DNA from: Methylopila sp. Yamaguchi
GTDB taxonomy: Bacteria > Pseudomonadota > Alphaproteobacteria > Rhizobiales > Methylopilaceae
NCBI RefSeq assembly: GCF_002897035.1
Contig: NZ_BAUX01000001.1
Location: 62,001-126,000 of the forward strand
Direction of reading: 5' to 3'
DNA length: 64,000 bases
The notes beneath the pieces were generated by a model, which had not been told where the DNA came from, made no database searches, and was given only the letters and a program-made list of their open reading frames with translations. Positions within the stretch are counted from its first letter, which is position 1. Every line of letters begins with the position of its first letter. A program made the position numbers and the translations under genes. Positions 63,446-64,000 of the stretch are shown here, piece after piece.

Positions 63446-64000
63446 GGCGGTCCTCACGGCGGGGGCGGTCCTCGAAACGACGCGTCCGGCGGTCTCTCGC
63501 GCGCCGGATCGGCAGGGATGCTGGCCCGCCGCGCGGCGTTCGTCCATCGCCCCTTCGTCCGTCGTCCCCATCGATCCCGTCTCCCTTGGGCGCGCGCGCA
63601 TCCGCCCGCCGGGGCTTGGTCGCCCCACGGCCGTTCGCTCCCCAGCGATGACGAGTCTCACGCAACGCGAATTCGGGAAGGCGCGGAACGCCGGGCCACC
63701 CTGTGTCTGTAGGTGCAGAGGTCGGTCGCCCGACGTTCCGCGCGCGGCGATTTCGCGTCTGGCTGCGGGCGGCTCCGGGGCGCTCCTGCCGGGAGGCCTT
63801 TCCAGCCGGGAGGAGACCTCTCGGCGTGTATGTGGCGTCCCTCGCGGTGGGCTGAAGCCTTCGGCCTTTGGGGCCGGAGGCCAAGCCGCCGCGTTCAGGC
63901 GGGTCCTGACCCTGGGTTAGGGCGCCCGTCATAGTGCGGGCGGGCCTCGCAACGCTTCCGCGCCCTAGCGCCCTGGTTCAGGAACGCTCGCGCGCGGAAG
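63446..64000. other. Terminal stretch without a supported gene
   Basis: 555 bases. Several frames are open on both strands, but they are Arg/Pro/Gly-rich products of high GC without family resemblance or ribosome sites. It includes the upstream region of the DUF3617 gene and probably a promoter or the edge of a gene beyond the window. Nothing more can be supported. Confidence 0.4.

Overview
The window is about 64 kb of high-GC DNA. It carries a complete serine-cycle formaldehyde-assimilation cluster (sgaA-hprA-mtdA-fchA-mtkA-mtkB-ppc-mcl), a class I lysyl-tRNA synthetase, an alphaproteobacterial flagellar gene set and several Hyphomicrobiales-type families (DUF6460-like, DUF6468-like, MotE). 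Together these point to a motile or formerly motile, facultatively methylotrophic alphaproteobacterium of the Methylobacterium/Methylopila/Hansschlegelia/Methylocystis kind. The genus cannot be fixed from the sequence alone.

Layout. 1-3.7 kb: a nitrate/sulfonate/taurine-type ABC importer with two tandem paralogous binding proteins and two permeases, no ATPase in view. It runs by an ATGA overlap into a soxC-like molybdoenzyme gene that is cut off and joined to the body of a TetR regulator. 3.7-11.8 kb: an accessory block. It starts with gene fragments (soxC, tetR, an SDR tail), then a small AT-richer gene with two compensating frame changes, an SRAP (HMCES/YedK) protein, a ParB/RepB-like protein with an unknown partner, an XRE regulator, and a four-gene overlapping operon built around a soluble FtsH-like AAA+ zinc protease. 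The block ends at a tRNA-Gly(CCC) whose 3' end faces it. 12-21 kb: housekeeping genes (SCO copper chaperone, a membrane GT2 glycosyltransferase, an amino-acid-type binding protein, lysK, pyrD, DUF952, an S24/LexA-like regulator, a beta-hydroxyacid dehydrogenase). 21-31.6 kb: the serine cycle, all on the plus strand, preceded by a 546-base non-coding region and closed by a strong bidirectional terminator. 31.7-49.2 kb: flagellar genes in three blocks: minus-strand fliL-fliM-DUF6468-motE-TPR, the divergent plus-strand flgF-flgG-flgA-flgH, and flgE-flgK-flgL. A PQQ aldose dehydrogenase and a prolyl aminopeptidase sit between the last two. fliM carries a frameshift. Good -24/-12 (sigma-54) promoter matches precede flgF and flgE. 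49-64 kb: housekeeping genes (glyQ without glyS, S49 peptidase, TrmN6-like methyltransferase, polyprenyl diphosphate synthase, YnfA, ispE, a TPR-LysM-TPR protein, trhO, slyX, gluconate kinase and permease, FKBP isomerase, rpsU, DUF3617).

How the genes work together. MtdA and FchA interconvert C1-tetrahydrofolate species that feed serine synthesis. SgaA and HprA turn serine into glycerate. Ppc, MtkAB and Mcl carry phosphoenolpyruvate through malate and malyl-CoA to acetyl-CoA and glyoxylate. The flagellar blocks encode the switch (FliM), stator-associated FliL, a MotE-type factor, the rod (FlgF, FlgG), L ring (FlgH), P-ring chaperone (FlgA), hook (FlgE) and junction proteins (FlgK, FlgL).

The most likely place for an undescribed system is the XRE plus FtsH-like operon at 7.8-11.5 kb. 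Other points of interest are the soxC/tetR deletion junction, the broken fliM, the two sigma-54 promoters, an AMIN-like/TPR giant in the flagellar block, and the TPR-LysM-TPR protein.
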